Shown: positions 63,904 through 64,000 of the stretch, one piece after another
Layout of the letters: every line of letters starts with the position of its first letter
How positions within the stretch are numbered: the stretch's first letter is position 1
DNA from: Melastoma dodecandrum
Taxonomy: Eukaryota > Streptophyta > Magnoliopsida > Myrtales > Melastomataceae
Direction of reading: 5' to 3'
Assembly: GCA_029817715.1 (NCBI GenBank)
Contig: JARUPY010000085.1
Span: forward strand, 2,046,001-2,110,000
Length of the DNA stretch: 64,000 bases
The notes under the pieces: model-generated
The model's database searches: none
Seen by the model: only the letters and a program-made list of their open reading frames with translations
What the model was told of the DNA's origin: nothing
Made by a program: the position numbers and the translations under genes

Positions 63904-64000
63904 GCACTTCGACCAAATCCCCCCAATCTTAAATCACATCTTACGTTCAGTACAATTTGTGTTTTGATCGAGTAGATCGCGTTGCAGCACTTTCGGGAGT

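Overview
This window is nuclear DNA from a flowering plant. Nearly every gene is split by short GT-AG introns, the proteins belong to plant families (class VIII myosin, CNGC channel, NUG2 GTPase, TRAPP-II TRS130, GH1 beta-glucosidase, DUF1218), and plant transposons sit between and inside them (chromovirus Ty3/gypsy, TRIM, hAT, tRNA-derived SINE, long-TIR element). The sequence alone does not fix the species.

Layout. 0.17-9.64 kb (-): NUG2, ten exons with an otherwise clean reading frame, but exon 1 is split by a very young 5.8-kb LTR retrotransposon. 10.3-11.7 (-): a CBSX5-like CBS-domain protein. 15.0-15.8 (+): remnant of a LanC-like (GCR2/GCL) gene. 16.2-19.5 (-): WDR44-type WD40 protein. 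21.6-22.4 (-): DUF1218 membrane protein. 23.3-25.9 (-): secreted GH1 beta-glucosidase. 26.7-34.8 (+): TRS130/TRAPPC10 pseudogene that keeps its introns but carries many frameshifts and stops. 36.9-37.9 (-): membrane-anchored SAM methyltransferase. 38.3-41.8: transposon cluster (long-TIR element, 948-bp hAT, four-LTR TRIM). 42.2-43.8 (-) and 44.6-47.7 (+): divergent pair of a HAL2-like PAP phosphatase (AHL) and a plastid-targeted methionine gamma-lyase/aluminium-resistance-like PLP enzyme. 48.6-50.3 (+): plastid membrane protein with a zinc ribbon. 53.6-61.2 (+): complete class VIII myosin, ATM2 type. 62.4 to the end (+): 5' part of a CNGC4-type channel.

I built the gene models by hand from ORFs and splice sites. 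For every complete gene the predicted exons sum to a whole number of codons (NUG2 571 aa without the insertion, CBSX-like 418, WD40 871, DUF1218 185, GH1 534, methyltransferase 295, AHL 392, PLP enzyme 449, zinc-ribbon protein 236, myosin 1220), which is good internal support.

Main points of interest: (i) a young retrotransposon with seemingly identical 598-bp LTRs and a 5-bp target duplication splits exon 1 of a normally essential ribosome-biogenesis GTPase; (ii) that element's gag and pol share one frame, separated by a single TAG; (iii) two unprocessed pseudogenes (TRS130, LanC-like) lie among intact neighbours whose order recalls Arabidopsis chromosome 5 around At5g542xx-At5g544xx, as expected for gene loss after genome duplication; (iv) one TRIM insertion has grown into four LTRs between a single target duplication; (v) a head-to-head pair of sulfur-metabolism candidates shares about 730 bp of promoter.
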